Shown: piece by piece, positions 1-9,981 of the stretch | Layout: the number at the start of each line of letters is the position of its first letter | Position numbering within the stretch: the first letter of the stretch is position 1 | Source: Lutjanus erythropterus | Taxonomy: Eukaryota > Chordata > Actinopteri > Lutjaniformes > Lutjanidae | Assembly: GCA_020091685.1 (NCBI GenBank) | Contig: CM034601.1 | Coordinates: 787,998-851,997 of the forward strand | Reading direction: 5' to 3' | DNA: 64,000 nucleotides | Made by a program: the position numbers and the translations under genes | The notes under the pieces: generated by a model | Database searches by the model: none | What the model was told of the DNA's origin: nothing | The model's input: only the letters and a program-made list of their open reading frames with translations

Positions 1-130
1 AGCGGTTGGTCTGTGTAGCTAACGTTAGCGGTTGGTCTGTGTAGCTAACGTTAGCAGTTGGTCTGTTTAGCTAACGTTAGCGGTTGGTCTGTGTAGCTAA
101 CGTTAGCGGTTGTTGTATAGCTAACATTAG
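1..130. repeat. 26-bp minisatellite, about five copies
   Basis: The window opens inside a tandem array with a 26-bp period (copies begin at 1, 27, 53, 79 and 105, the last degenerate). Each good copy carries the perfect 12-bp palindrome GCTAACGTTAGC (18-29, 44-55, 70-81, 96-107). The array may extend upstream of the window. It lies in the intron 5' of the first rcsd1 exon seen here. Confidence 0.95.
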
Positions 131-418
131 TGCTTGGTTTTGTAAATGTGTCTTTAAATTTGATGATAATGAAGTTTCCACCTACTTAAAGACATGATGA
201 ATGACCAGCTGTCAGATTAGCGTGTTTTTGTCGTGAGGCTGCTCTCAGTGTTGGTGGCAGTGTATCATTCTTTATTTAAAATGTATTTTAAAATGTTCAA
301 GAGTCACTCTGACACAACAGAAACACCTCATTAATTAAAGATGTTTTTTGAATTAATCTCTTAATTCTCGTTGGTAGTTACCTTGTATCCTTTTTCCTTC
401 CTTGTTTCCTTCCCTCAG

Positions 419-1696
419 GAGGAGGCTCCGTCCCGGCGCTCTGTGGCTGAACTCGCAGGGAAATTCAAAGGTTCAGCTCCTCCACCCGACGCTGCTGGAC
501 ATGAAACGGTGAGTTTAACGTCTGATGTTTGTACCGATGACATCACTGATTACAAATACACTCCAGAACATAGACACGTCCTGCAGGGGCGGGGCCAGAG
601 GAGCGACCATGGGTGGCACAGCCCCCAACACAGACCTCTGCAGCTAAACCAGCACATGAAGTGACTGTTAACAGGGACTCAAAACTACAAGGAGACACAA
701 AGAGATGGAAAACAACCACAGAGATACACAAAGTAAAATAAAAGATGTAAAATGAAAACTACAAAAAGACAAATAACTACCACAAGGATACAAAACAAAC
801 ACAAATAGACACCGAACGACTAGAGAGGCTAAGAATGACCACAAAGACAAAAAAGGGACACAAAATGAATATTCAGAGACAAATAAAAATCACATAGAAA
901 AACAAAACAAAACACAAAGAGAGAACAAAAGAGACTCAAAATGACTACAAAGAGACTAAGAATGATCAGAAAGACACAAAATAATCACAAAAAGACAGCA
1001 AAGAGATGCAAAACGACTGCAAAGAGAAATGAATACAAAAGAGATTCAAAAAGATGATCGCAAGGACACAAAATGTCAGCAAAGAGATGGAGGATGGCTG
1101 CAAAGATGCATAACAACCACAAAAAGACAGCAGAGACACAAAACAGCTTCAAAAAGACTTTAAATGACTACAAAGACACATAATGACCACAAAAAGATGC
1201 AAAACAAGAAAAGCTAAATGTCGAGAAAATGTCTGCAGTGTTTTTAGTTTTAGTGTCTGTTTTCACTCTGGTGATTTGGTTCTTTGTTTGAGGGTCTGTT
1301 TGTATTATTCCATTTTAGAATATTTAAAGTTGTTTATTTGTTATTCATTTATCACAGTGAATAAATAATCTATTATCTTATTATTTTCAGGAATCAGAGC
1401 TTTAAACTTGAGTCTCCACTCATTTTTAAATATTTCACAAATGTGCTACCTTCAGTCTGCAACCCCCCCCCCCCCCCCCAAAAAAAAAAAAACGTACAAA
1501 TGATTATAACCCCGCCCCCAGCGTCCTATTATGACATGTCAGATCTGCCTGTAGACGCTGAGGTGTCGGAGCGTCCCTGAACACAACCAATCTGTAATAT
1601 TGTGATAACATGTCTCAGTCACATGTCACTGAGCTGCAGAGTTTCAGCAGCAGTATGTGAAGAAGAAGAAGAGAAACAGGAAGTGAGTGTGAAACT

Positions 1697-1762
<66 letters not shown>

Positions 1763-2408
1763 AATATTCTGGTTTTAAAATAAAATAAAAATAAAATTCA
1801 ACTGACAACTTTAACATGTTGTGAAACACAAAGTGCAGATTTTTATTCACAAAGAAAAGCATGAATGAATAATAATGTTAAAATGAATAAATATGTCAGC
1901 AGCTGCACAACATGTGGCTTTGATCACAGATCTCATTCTACAGCATCTCTGTTGTTGTTTTGTGTCTGTTTTGCATTTCTTTGTGGTTATTTTGTGTCTC
2001 TTTGTAAATAAATAACTATGACTAATTTAACAGCTCAGTAATTAACATTAAAGGTCGGTGTGTCAGATTTACAGGGCATTTATTACAGAATGTCAGAAGT
2101 GTAAAATAATATTCATCAGTATCTTTTTATTCATTTATAATCCCCTGTAAATAAGAATTGTCGACTTTTCGTTTGTGCATAATGATTTTTGTATCTACAG
2201 ATGCTGCTGTGATCAGAACAGACAAACCAAACACTGGTCCTTTAATTACTCGAGTAAATCTGTTAGTCTGCTGCACATCAGAGACGACTCATTTTAATGC
2301 AATATTTGTTTGTTTGTTTGTTATGTTTGTTTACCAGGAGAAGCCGGTCAGACGTCGACCTCCTCGCACCTTACAGCTCCCCAAAACACAAGGAGACGAC
2401 CAGGAGGT

Positions 2409-2480
<72 letters not shown>

Positions 2481-3111
2481 GTCTGTTCATGTGGAACTCC
2501 ACCTGTTTTCACATGTTTGGATCTATTTTTCAACTGAGAAGATCGAAGACAGGATTCATTTTTCAACATTTTCAGACATTTTATGAACCAAACAACTAAT
2601 CAATTAATCAAGATAATGATGGTTACAGTTTTTTAATAATAAATAGATTCTAATAATTGTCTCACACTTTGAGTCACCAAATAAATTAAATCCTGGAAGA
2701 TTCTGCAGATTTAAATTTTATATCTGCAGAACCGCTTTTATAAAGAACCAAAATGTGTGTATTATTTTACTGACGAGAGGAAAAAACAGAAGCCTGTTAA
2801 TTCTGACTAAATGCACTAATTTACTCTCATTTATGAAGCAGGCTGAAATGTCCTACACTGTAAAAACGAAAGAGTTGAGAAAACCCAACTTGATTCAGTA
2901 GATTTTTGAGTTTTGAGCCCAACTTTATTAATTCATGCTTTTCTTTTTTAAAGTTTACTTCAGAACTTGTCTGAACGTTTTTTGTTTTCTTTTCTTGATG
3001 AGAGAAAATAAAAAGACTAAGACATGGCAGTAAAAATTGGGCAGGAATGTTCATTTATGGACAGATTAACTCTTCACAAGATTTATTGATAAAGTCTGTT
3101 GTGATTTTGAC

Positions 3112-3174
<63 letters not shown>

Positions 3175-3316
3175 AGCCTGCAGGTGTCACCTCTCCTCCA
3201 CCTGGTAAAGTTAAGAGGAACTCTGCTCTGATTGAGAAGCTGCAGGTGAGTCCTCTGCTGCTCCCTGCTGGTCCTCACGCTGACATCACTGTGACATCAC
3301 TGTGACATCACTCTTA

Positions 3317-3351
<35 letters not shown>

Positions 3352-5563
3352 CTGTGTGTGTGTGTGTTTGTGTGTAGGCTAACCTGGCTCTGTCTCCATC
3401 GGCCCTGATGCCGTCTCCAAAGAGCCCCGGCTTCAGGCTGCTGCCCCCCTCCTTCCCTGTGTCTGTCCCGGTTACCACAGTAACCACCTCGTCCACAGCG
3501 ACCCCCACCAGCCCCGTCGCCGCCTCCCCGTTGACTGAGGAGGAAGGCCCCGCCTCCTTTGAAGCCCCGCCCACGGTGGCAGAGGGGTCCATCCTGTCAA
3601 ACGACAGCATCAAGGTGAGTTAAAGGGCTGTTCCACTGTTTTCGGTTACCATCAGTAATCAATACACATCTTATTAAACCATTAATCAAACAATAACTAG
3701 CAGCAGTCAACGTCAGACAACATATCAGACTTCAGTTGTTCCTGAGTGTTTCTGTGGTGGTGACAAAACATTTAAAAAATAAACATATCAGAGGTTTGAA
3801 ATAAACTGAAGCTCCCTGCACCAAACTCCATTTTAGAAATGTGACATTTTGAACAGCTCCTTAAGTGGCCATAAAAACACACAACTGTAGAAACACAAGA
3901 TAAAAGATGTCACATGTCGACAGTCTTCTTGTCAATTTGGCATCAATATAATCAATAATCATTCAGTAAATAATTATGGAACACACTCAGGCGTCAATAC
4001 TACACAAAATAAAGAAATCACCTGGAAAGCTGATAGCTGACAGAAAGTGGCTGAAGACGATTTATACAAACGAGGATTTAGATGAACTCTGAACAAATAA
4101 ACCACAAAAAGACTCGCTACATCTTCCAGCCTGGACATGTTCATTCTGCCTGAATGCACTAATTTTGTCTCATTTATTGACTAGTTAAAATGTTCTGCAC
4201 TGTAAAAAATTAGAGAAAAGTTCAAGTTTTAAAAACGTTATACCAACTAATAAAGTTTTGATGAGATAATTTACTTTTCCAGACAATGACCAATCAGGTT
4301 CACAGCTCACTGAGAGCAATTTTTGGAATACTTTTTTTTTTTTTTTAAGCTTCTAAACTTCAAAGATTAAATTTTACCTAAAGAAGAAAAGTAAAATTTC
4401 AAACGAGGTCTGCAAAATATTTTTAATTTATTTATCAATCACAACTAATGAGTTTGATTTGATTTGAATTTGATTTGATTTGAATTTGATTTGATTTGAA
4501 TTTGATTTGATTTGAATTTGATTTGTCCAGGGTTCCGTTGTTGATCATCTGTTTTTGACTGGAGGATATTTGATAGTGGCTGATTTGATGGTTACAAAAG
4601 TTCTAAACAAAGAATCAAGTATTTATTTGCCCCAGTCTGCCCCCTGGTGGTCACATGATCACTGAGCAGCATTATGAGTCACAGACAAGCGTCTGACCTG
4701 ACCTGTCTGTCTATGCTCTCATTGGTCCTTCTCCAGGGCCGAGCACGCCATTCCATCCGCCGCCGCCCTCCGTCCCGCCGCCACAGGAAGTCCAGCAGTG
4801 GAGACGACGGTGGCTTCAGCAACGAGGGGGGAGACGCGTCTGTGACCTCCCCGAGTGAACCAGAGGAGAAGACAACAGGAGGAGAAAGAGGAGAGGAAGG
4901 TCAAGGAGACAAGGTGAAGGAGGATAAAACTGATGCTTCGACATGTCCTGAGACAAACAAAGATCAGTCAGAGATCAACGCCGAGTCCAGACAGGAAGAG
5001 GAGAAGAAGAAGGAGGGAGAGAACGGATCCACAGCCGGAGAGGAGGGAGACAGACCTTCATCAGGGGGAAAAGAGAAGGAGAAGAAGGAGGAGGAGGAGA
5101 AGAAGGAGGAGAAGGAGAAGAAGGAGGAGGAGGAGGAGGAGGAGGAGAAGAAGAAGGAGGAGGAGAAGAAGGAGGAGGAGGAGAAGAAGGAGGAGGACGA
5201 GGAGAAGAAGAAGGAGAAGGAGAAGGAGAAGAAGGAGGACAAGGAGGAGGGAGAGAATGGATCCACAGCTGGAGAGGAGGGAGACAGATCTTCATCAGGG
5301 GGAAAAGAGAAGGAGGAGAAGGAGGAGGGGAAGGAGGAAAAGGAGGGAGCTCAGGAGAAAAACTCTGAAGAAAAACAGGAAAGTCTGGCTGAAGAGGCAA
5401 CAAACACAAACAACAAAGAAGAAGAAGAAAAGATCAAGGTGATTCCAGTAGAAAACCAAACTGATAGCGTAGTTAAAGTTAGCATTTAGCATGTGTAGCT
5501 AATCACCATGTTTTCTTTCTCTTTCTTCCTCAGGAGTCGACAAGTCCCTGTTCGGTGCGATGA
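419..5563 (+). CDS. rcsd1: RCSD domain-containing protein 1 (CapZ-interacting protein, CapZIP), 5'-incomplete
   Basis: CapZIP binds the F-actin capping protein CapZ and is a stress-kinase substrate in muscle and immune cells. Coding exons: 419-508, 2338-2406, 3177-3245, 3378-3614, 4737-5438, 5534-5563 (stop TGA 5561-5563), all phase 0 with GT-AG borders. The first exon with the start Met lies upstream of the window. Exon 419-508 gives SVAELAGKFKG, like the N-terminal SVAQLAGRF of CapZIP. Exon 2338 gives RRRPPRTLQLPK. Exons 3177 and 3378 join as SALIEKLQANLALSPSALMP then PKSPG, the RCSD core. Exon 4737 starts with RHSIRRRPPSRRHRKS, the basic capping-protein-interaction-like motif of the family. 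The rest is an acidic Glu/Lys-rich tail of about 200 residues with an internal duplication (see 4980-5345), followed by a nine-codon last exon. Teleosts have rcsd1a and rcsd1b; I cannot say which this is. The gene is certain at family level; the exact tail length may be polymorphic. Confidence 0.9.
675..1210. repeat. degenerate A-rich minisatellite
   Basis: More than 20 imperfect units of roughly GACACAAAATGACCACAAA run through the first rcsd1 intron visible here. Short copies in the opposite orientation lie at about 1960-2010, and a related T-rich array is at 7200-7765. Nothing coding is seen in it. Confidence 0.85.
1460..1491. repeat. poly-C followed by poly-A tract
   Basis: A run of C passes directly into a run of A in an rcsd1 intron. 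It is likely length-variable and prone to sequencing error. Confidence 0.9.
1701..1761. repeat. (GT)n microsatellite
   Basis: An uninterrupted GT array of about 30 units within the 509-2337 intron of rcsd1. The rest of that intron shows no other feature apart from the A-rich array. Confidence 0.98.
2410..2478. repeat. (CA)n microsatellite abutting a splice donor
   Basis: About 34 CA units begin three bases inside the intron after the GTGACA donor of the rcsd1 exon ending at 2406. CA arrays just downstream of donors are known binding sites for hnRNP L. Confidence 0.97.
2500..2640. repeat. fragment of dispersed repeat family A
   Basis: Contains TTCAACTGAGAAGAT, TTTTCAACATTTTCAGACAT and the ACCAAACAACTAATCAATTA tail that recur at about 51300-51400 and in other family A copies (22975, 34065, 39930, 58320). 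Probably a non-autonomous DNA transposon relic. Confidence 0.55.
2855..2985. repeat. fragment of dispersed repeat family B
   Basis: Carries ACTGTAAAAACG, AGTTGAGAAAACCCAACTT and TTTTGAGTTTTGAGCCCAAC, the same words found at about 4195-4440, 10800-10970, 13915-14235, 14480-14620 and 15690-15870. Likely a MITE-like family; no coding capacity. Confidence 0.55.
3114..3171. repeat. (TG)n array replacing the polypyrimidine tract of an acceptor
   Basis: About 28 TG units run directly into GCGCAG, the acceptor of the rcsd1 exon that starts at 3177. No ordinary pyrimidine tract lies between the repeat and the AG. Confidence 0.97.
3319..3367. repeat. (TC)n then (TG)n compound microsatellite
   Basis: A TC array (3319-3348) followed by TG repeats fills the end of the short 3246-3377 intron and ends at the TAG acceptor before exon 3378. 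The TC part can act as the pyrimidine tract. Confidence 0.95.
4451..4527. repeat. 16-bp tandem repeat
   Basis: Just under five copies of the unit TTTGATTTGATTTGAA in the intron before the large rcsd1 exon. The preceding intron stretch 3615-4450 holds a family B fragment and otherwise nothing I can name. Confidence 0.9.
4980..5345 (+). repeat. polypurine tract with duplicated coding block in rcsd1
   Basis: About 370 bp almost purely A and G on the + strand encode Glu/Lys runs. A block coding for ENGSTAGEEGDR-type sequence occurs at about 5012-5100 and again at about 5246-5334, offset 234 bp (78 codons), in frame. GAG/AAG triplet slippage fills the space between the copies. Confidence 0.9.
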
Positions 5564-5955
5564 GTTATCAGACATGCGGTCGAGTCGGAGCGCTGCAGCC
5601 ATCTTGAGCCCCTGGGCTGCTGGGAGGGAGACCCTGCGGCAGCGAGGCCTGAAGGTATAAAGGCCTGTGTGAGAGTGTGGACGCTGAGCTGCTGCCCGTC
5701 ACCGTGGCGGCCTGTTTATCTCTGATGAAGACGAAGACGAAGCGAGGACACCGACTGAAACTCTTCTGTCCTGTAAAGAATCGCTGATGTAAAATTTAAG
5801 TGAAGGTCCACCTTTGATGTGAAATTGTTTTTACTAATCTCAACTCCAAGCCTTTTTACAGTGAAACGCTGGATCTATTCCTTTTTATAAGAACATACCG
5901 TGACTTTATTGTTTTCATTATTATGTTTTGTGTTCGGTGCTTTCAGAGCTGTGAC

Positions 5956-6022
<67 letters not shown>
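5956..6022. repeat. (GAT)n trinucleotide microsatellite
   Basis: About 22 GAT units lie inside the presumed rcsd1 3' UTR. The poly-Met frame they create is not a gene. Confidence 0.97.
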
Positions 6023-6023
<1 letters not shown>

Positions 6024-6150
6024 CTGTCTGTATGTTTATTTAAAGCACTGCAACAAAATGTAAAGTGTCAGCTGTTTTCTCAGTCACAGCTGTCAGAGGA
6101 AAAACCTGAAGCCTTGTTCCAAAGATTTATCTCAGAAAAAAACTAACTTT

Positions 6151-6156
6151 AATAAA
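6151..6156 (+). terminator. candidate polyadenylation signal of rcsd1
   Basis: Canonical AATAAA about 590 bp after the rcsd1 stop codon, the first one downstream in the + direction that I noticed. Confidence 0.5.
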
Positions 6157-6174
6157 AACAAACCTTATTATTGT

Positions 6175-7199
6175 TTTTATTGTTTTAAACTGCACAAAGA
6201 CTGAAGGTCAAGAAACTGTACATCATTTTGAAGTAAAGAAAAGTTTTACAACTGGAAACGATACATTGTGCCTTTAACTGAAATTAAATACATATTTTGT
6301 TTACATTCATGGTTTTCTGATCTTTAATGTGTCTTCTGACTTGTTTTAAAAACAAAACAACAGGAAACCTAAAACTACCACAGAGACACAAAACAAACAA
6401 ACAAAGTCTGCAGTGAGCTCGTGTTGAAGCTCGAGTGTTTAGCGAATGTTCAGATGTTACTTTTTTTAGTGAAGTAAATCTATCAGCATTTAGCTGCTGA
6501 TCATTTTGGTTGTTGTCAGCGATGATGAGAGGATTTTCCACAGCTGGCACGTCTCCACTCCACTCTTAATCTACTGAGGACTTTTACCTGGAAGAGACGG
6601 ATCTGGAAGGAGACGCGCTGCGAGCAGGAAACGTGTCTCTGCTGCTGTGTTTAAATCTGATTCTGGATTATCGGTTTGATCCTTTGATACTCACATCCAG
6701 TCTGACTGCAGCCTGAAATAACACAGATCAACAAAACAAGGCTGGAAACTGACGAGCCGCTGCCAAAAACAACAAACCTGGAGCACAGAGGCATGCTGGG
6801 AGATTCAGCTTTATAACAGGCACTCCTGCAGTAACATGAGACGGTTTCTGCTCTGAGGTGGAGATCATCTGTTCACTGAGGAAAGGTCAAAGGTCACAGA
6901 CTGTGTCCATGACAACAATACGCCATGTAATTCTACTAGAACTACAGGAAGTGTCAACGCAATGTTATTGTCTAAATAATATCCAGAGGAGACAGACGTC
7001 CTCTCAGTCTTTACTGCAGTACAAGTACAGATACTCGAGTAAAAGTAGAAGTACTGACTCAACTTGTTTACTGCAGTAAAAGTGGGAAAAGTTCAGGCTC
7101 TGAAATGTCCTCAGAGTATAAAAGTAAAGAGTCGTCCTCTGAAGGACATTTCTACTGACTGTTTCTGTACAAAGCTGAAACTGAACCAGAGAGTCTCCG
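6175..7199. other. intergenic, no gene seen
   Basis: Between rcsd1 and the next tandem array. At about 7010-7140 there are pieces of a dispersed repeat with words like GAGTAAAAGTAGAAGTACT (see 41105-41560). Short open frames here have no recognisable domain. Confidence 0.6.
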
Positions 7200-7765
7200 T
7201 CTCTGTCTGTCTCACATTCTTATGTATTTTTTGTCTTTTTATGTCTTTGATGTTTTTTCTCGTCACATCTTATCATGTCATTTTTATCTTGTTTTTTTTT
7301 TGGTCATTATATTTTAACATCTCTTTCATCTTTTTGGTCTTAAAGTTTTTTCTTACAAAGTTTTATTTTGTCTCATTTTGTCCTTTACATCTTTCTCATC
7401 TTACTAGATTTAGATGCCTTTTCCATCTTTTTTGTCTTGTTACATCTTTTACGTAGATTTTGTCCTCTCATCTCTTTTTGTCTTTTACGTTGTTTTTGTC
7501 TAGTTACATCTTTTGAGTAATTGTTACGTCTTGTTATGTCTTTTTGTCTTGTTATGTCTTCAATGATACATTTTTTTATATTTGTCTCTCATTCTCTCTC
7601 ATTTTTGTCTTGATACTTTTTTTTACAATTTTTTTTTGCCTCGTTATGTCTTTTTGTTTTTTTTAGTCCTGTTACATCTTTTACATAGTTTTTACTTTCT
7701 TATCTCTTTTTGTCTTTCATGTAGTTGTTGTCTTCTCGTGTATTTTTGTATAGTTGCATATTTTG
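7200..7765. repeat. degenerate T-rich minisatellite
   Basis: Repeating words such as TTTTGTCTTGTTACATCTTTTA with about 20-30 bp spacing. It is similar in composition to the reverse complement of the A-rich array at 675-1210. The hydrophobic frames it creates are artefacts of composition. Confidence 0.8.
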
Positions 7766-7774
7766 TCTTTGTCC

Positions 7775-8022
7775 ATCATCATACATCATCCATCCATCCA
7801 TCATACGTCATCCATCCATCCATCATCCATCCATCCACCATCCATCATCCATCCATCATACATCATCCATCATACATCCATCCACCCGTCATCCATCCAT
7901 CATACATCATCCATCCATCCATCCATCCATCATCCATCCATCCATCATACATCCATCCACCCGTCATCCATCCATCCATCATCCATCATCCATCCATCAT
8001 CCATCCATCCATCCATCATCCC
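7775..8022. repeat. (ATCC)n / CATC tandem array, likely LINE tail
   Basis: Irregular ATCC and ATC units. On the - strand this GGAT/GATG-type array follows the end of the LINE relic at 8023-8480, as expected for a non-LTR element whose 3' tail is a short tandem repeat. Confidence 0.85.
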
Positions 8023-8480
8023 CTGCCTCTTATCTGGGGTCAGGTCGTGGTGGCAGCAGGGTTTTCCAGACTTCTCTCTCCCCAGAAACATTTTCCCAGC
8101 TCCTCCAGGAGTATCCTGAAGTGTTCCCAGGCCAGATGGGACATATAATCCAGGTGAGTCCTGGGTCTCCTCCCAGTAGGACATGCCCAGAAAACCTATA
8201 ATGGGAGGCGTCCAGGTGGATCCAAATCACATGTTGAACCACCTCCGGACGTCTCTCCTCACCCTGAACCTGGACTCCCTACAGAGGAAACTCATTTTGG
8301 GATTCTTGTGTCCACAAGCTCTTTCTTTCAGTCTCTACCCAAAGCTCGAGACCACAGGTGAGAGCTGGGAGACAAACCAACAGGTAAATCTGAAGCTTTG
8401 CCTTCAGCTCAGCTCCCTCTGAACCGGAACGGTCCGGTGTGACGCCCACATGACTGGTGATGCTGCACCAACGCAAACTC
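8023..8480 (-). mobile_element. decayed 3' end of a non-LTR retrotransposon (RTE/Rex3-like)
   Basis: Read on the - strand, broken frames match the C-terminal end of teleost LINE reverse-transcriptase proteins: LKAKLQIYL near 8380, LELWVETER near 8340, and [18 protein letters not shown] near 8030-8085. Frameshifts and stops separate the pieces, so this is a 5'-truncated dead copy. The tandem tail is at 7775-8022. Family assignment to RTE/Rex3 is from memory; a LINE origin is firm. Confidence 0.8.
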
Positions 8481-8489
8481 CCACATGTT

Positions 8490-9165
8490 TGGACCCATTC
8501 AGTAATCCATCCTTTACATCAATAACCCACCTACCTGTCACCTTCTGACCCTGACAGGGTGGGCGTCAGGGCCAATCAGATTCATGACACGGGCTGACCA
8601 CCACCTGTTCAGACAGTTCAGAAGTTGTTTCAGAGCAGATTTTTCTGTATCAGGTGAAATAATGTTTCCTGACTTCCTGCTTCTCTTTGTCAGCAGCTTG
8701 TTGATGTTCACCATTAAACCTTTTCATGTGATTAAAAATGCACATTTTGGATGTTGTTTAACCTAAAATTCTGAAATAAGTAGACAAGAGATCAGACTGT
8801 CAGAGTCCCAGTGTTTCTGTGAAGTTGTTGATATGGGTTTAACTGGTTTAACTGGATCACTACCAGCAGCTCTGAGCCTATTAAAAACTTTATTGATAAA
8901 GAGAGCAGCTGAGATCACTGCACGAGGTCGACTGAGACGTCACCGTAGAAGACGCAGCTGTTTGAACCGCGACCAAAGCATCTTTCAGCATTAATACGGC
9001 CTGAAGATGTGGTGGTTTTTGATGATAACTCTGGTATGATAATCAAAATAATGAAAATAATTGTTACAGAAACAACTTGAGAGACAGGTCCAAACATGAT
9101 GGGGTAAAGACGTGACAGCAGGGGGACCTCTCTCTGTCCGTCTGAACCAGGACACCCTGATGAGT
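8490..9165. other. intergenic upstream of the GCAP gene
   Basis: No recognisable gene or repeat family. The likely promoter region of the GCAP gene begins near 9100. Confidence 0.4.
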
Positions 9166-9170
9166 CCTGT

Positions 9171-9177
9171 TATATAA
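9171..9177 (+). promoter_or_regulatory. candidate TATA box of the GCAP gene
   Basis: TATATAA lies 506 bp before the start codon and is followed by a GC-rich stretch with three CCCCGGCTCCTG-like words (9197-9235). This would give a 5' UTR of about 450-480 bp if unspliced. The assignment is inference only. Confidence 0.35.
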
Positions 9178-9682
9178 CCTGCTGCCTCAGCAGGGCTGCC
9201 CCGGCTCCTGCCCCGGCTCCTGCCCCCGCTCCCTCACCTGAAGTGGGCAGGTAAAGCCTCTCAGCTCGGTCTCTGGCAGCAGGACGCCGCAGCAGGGCAG
9301 CCTGATCTCATTAGGGAGTTATTTTAGGTGCTTCCTTGATTCTCCCTGCAGGAACCTAAGAGGGTTAGAGAGTCCTGAGTTCTGCTCTCTGCTGCAGAGT
9401 CACTGCAGTCCACATGTCGGCCGGCTGCCGCCGCTGAAATCTGCTGGCCTCCTGAAGACGCCACGGATATATCATCATCACCCGTCTGTCCTTCTTCTTC
9501 TTCTTCTCTGCCTGAAGAAAACGACTGTCTGTATTCAGCTCTGATTGTTGCTGACTTCTTCAAACATCGAAACAGAGAAACCCTCCTCCTCCTCCTCCTC
9601 CAGGCTCCGTCTTCTCCTCCAGGCTGAGGAGAACCCGTCGTCCGTCCCGTCTCCGCCTCGGTGCACCCGCCGGACCGCACCA

Positions 9683-9895
9683 ATGGGGAACCATGGCTCG
9701 AACCTGGACGACATCCTGGCCGAGGACATGCACCACTGGTACAACAAGTTCATGAGGGAGTCGCCGTCGGGCCTCATCACGCTGTTCGAGCTCAAGGCCA
9801 TCCTGGGCCTGAAGGGCATGAGCGAGAACGCCAACAGCTACGTGGACCAGGTCTTCTTCACCTTCGACATGGACGGGGTACGTCTGTCCCTCTCA

Positions 9896-9981
<86 letters not shown>

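Larger units (their letters stand above)
5564..6170 (+). other. rcsd1: 3' untranslated region of rcsd1
   Basis: Sequence after the TGA at 5561 contains no continuing reading frame of note. A (GAT)n array sits at 5956-6022, and an AATAAA is present at 6151-6156. The end point is inferred from that signal. Confidence 0.6.

Noticed and set aside
1-130. CRISPR-like spaced repeats (also 26955-27160 and 46475-46576)
   Set aside because: Units are contiguous with no unique spacers and the genome is a vertebrate; these are minisatellites.
1644-1862. His/Thr-rich open frames over the (GT)n and (CA)n arrays (also at 2158-2586, 3066-3278, 9545-10014, 13319-13639, 39760-39942)
   Set aside because: They arise from dinucleotide repeats read in frame (HTHT or CVCV) and carry no family similarity.
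4933-5442. Poly-Arg and poly-Ser/Pro frames overlapping the rcsd1 Glu/Lys exon
   Set aside because: Shadow frames of the GAG/AAG repeat; the Glu/Lys frame is the one continuous with the conserved RRRPPSRRHRKS motif and proper splice sites.
5958-6146. Poly-Met frame
   Set aside because: Product of the (GAT)n array in the rcsd1 3' UTR.
7582-8201. Long Ile/His/Pro/Ser frames
   Set aside because: Created by ATCC/CATC tandem repeats at the tail of a LINE relic.
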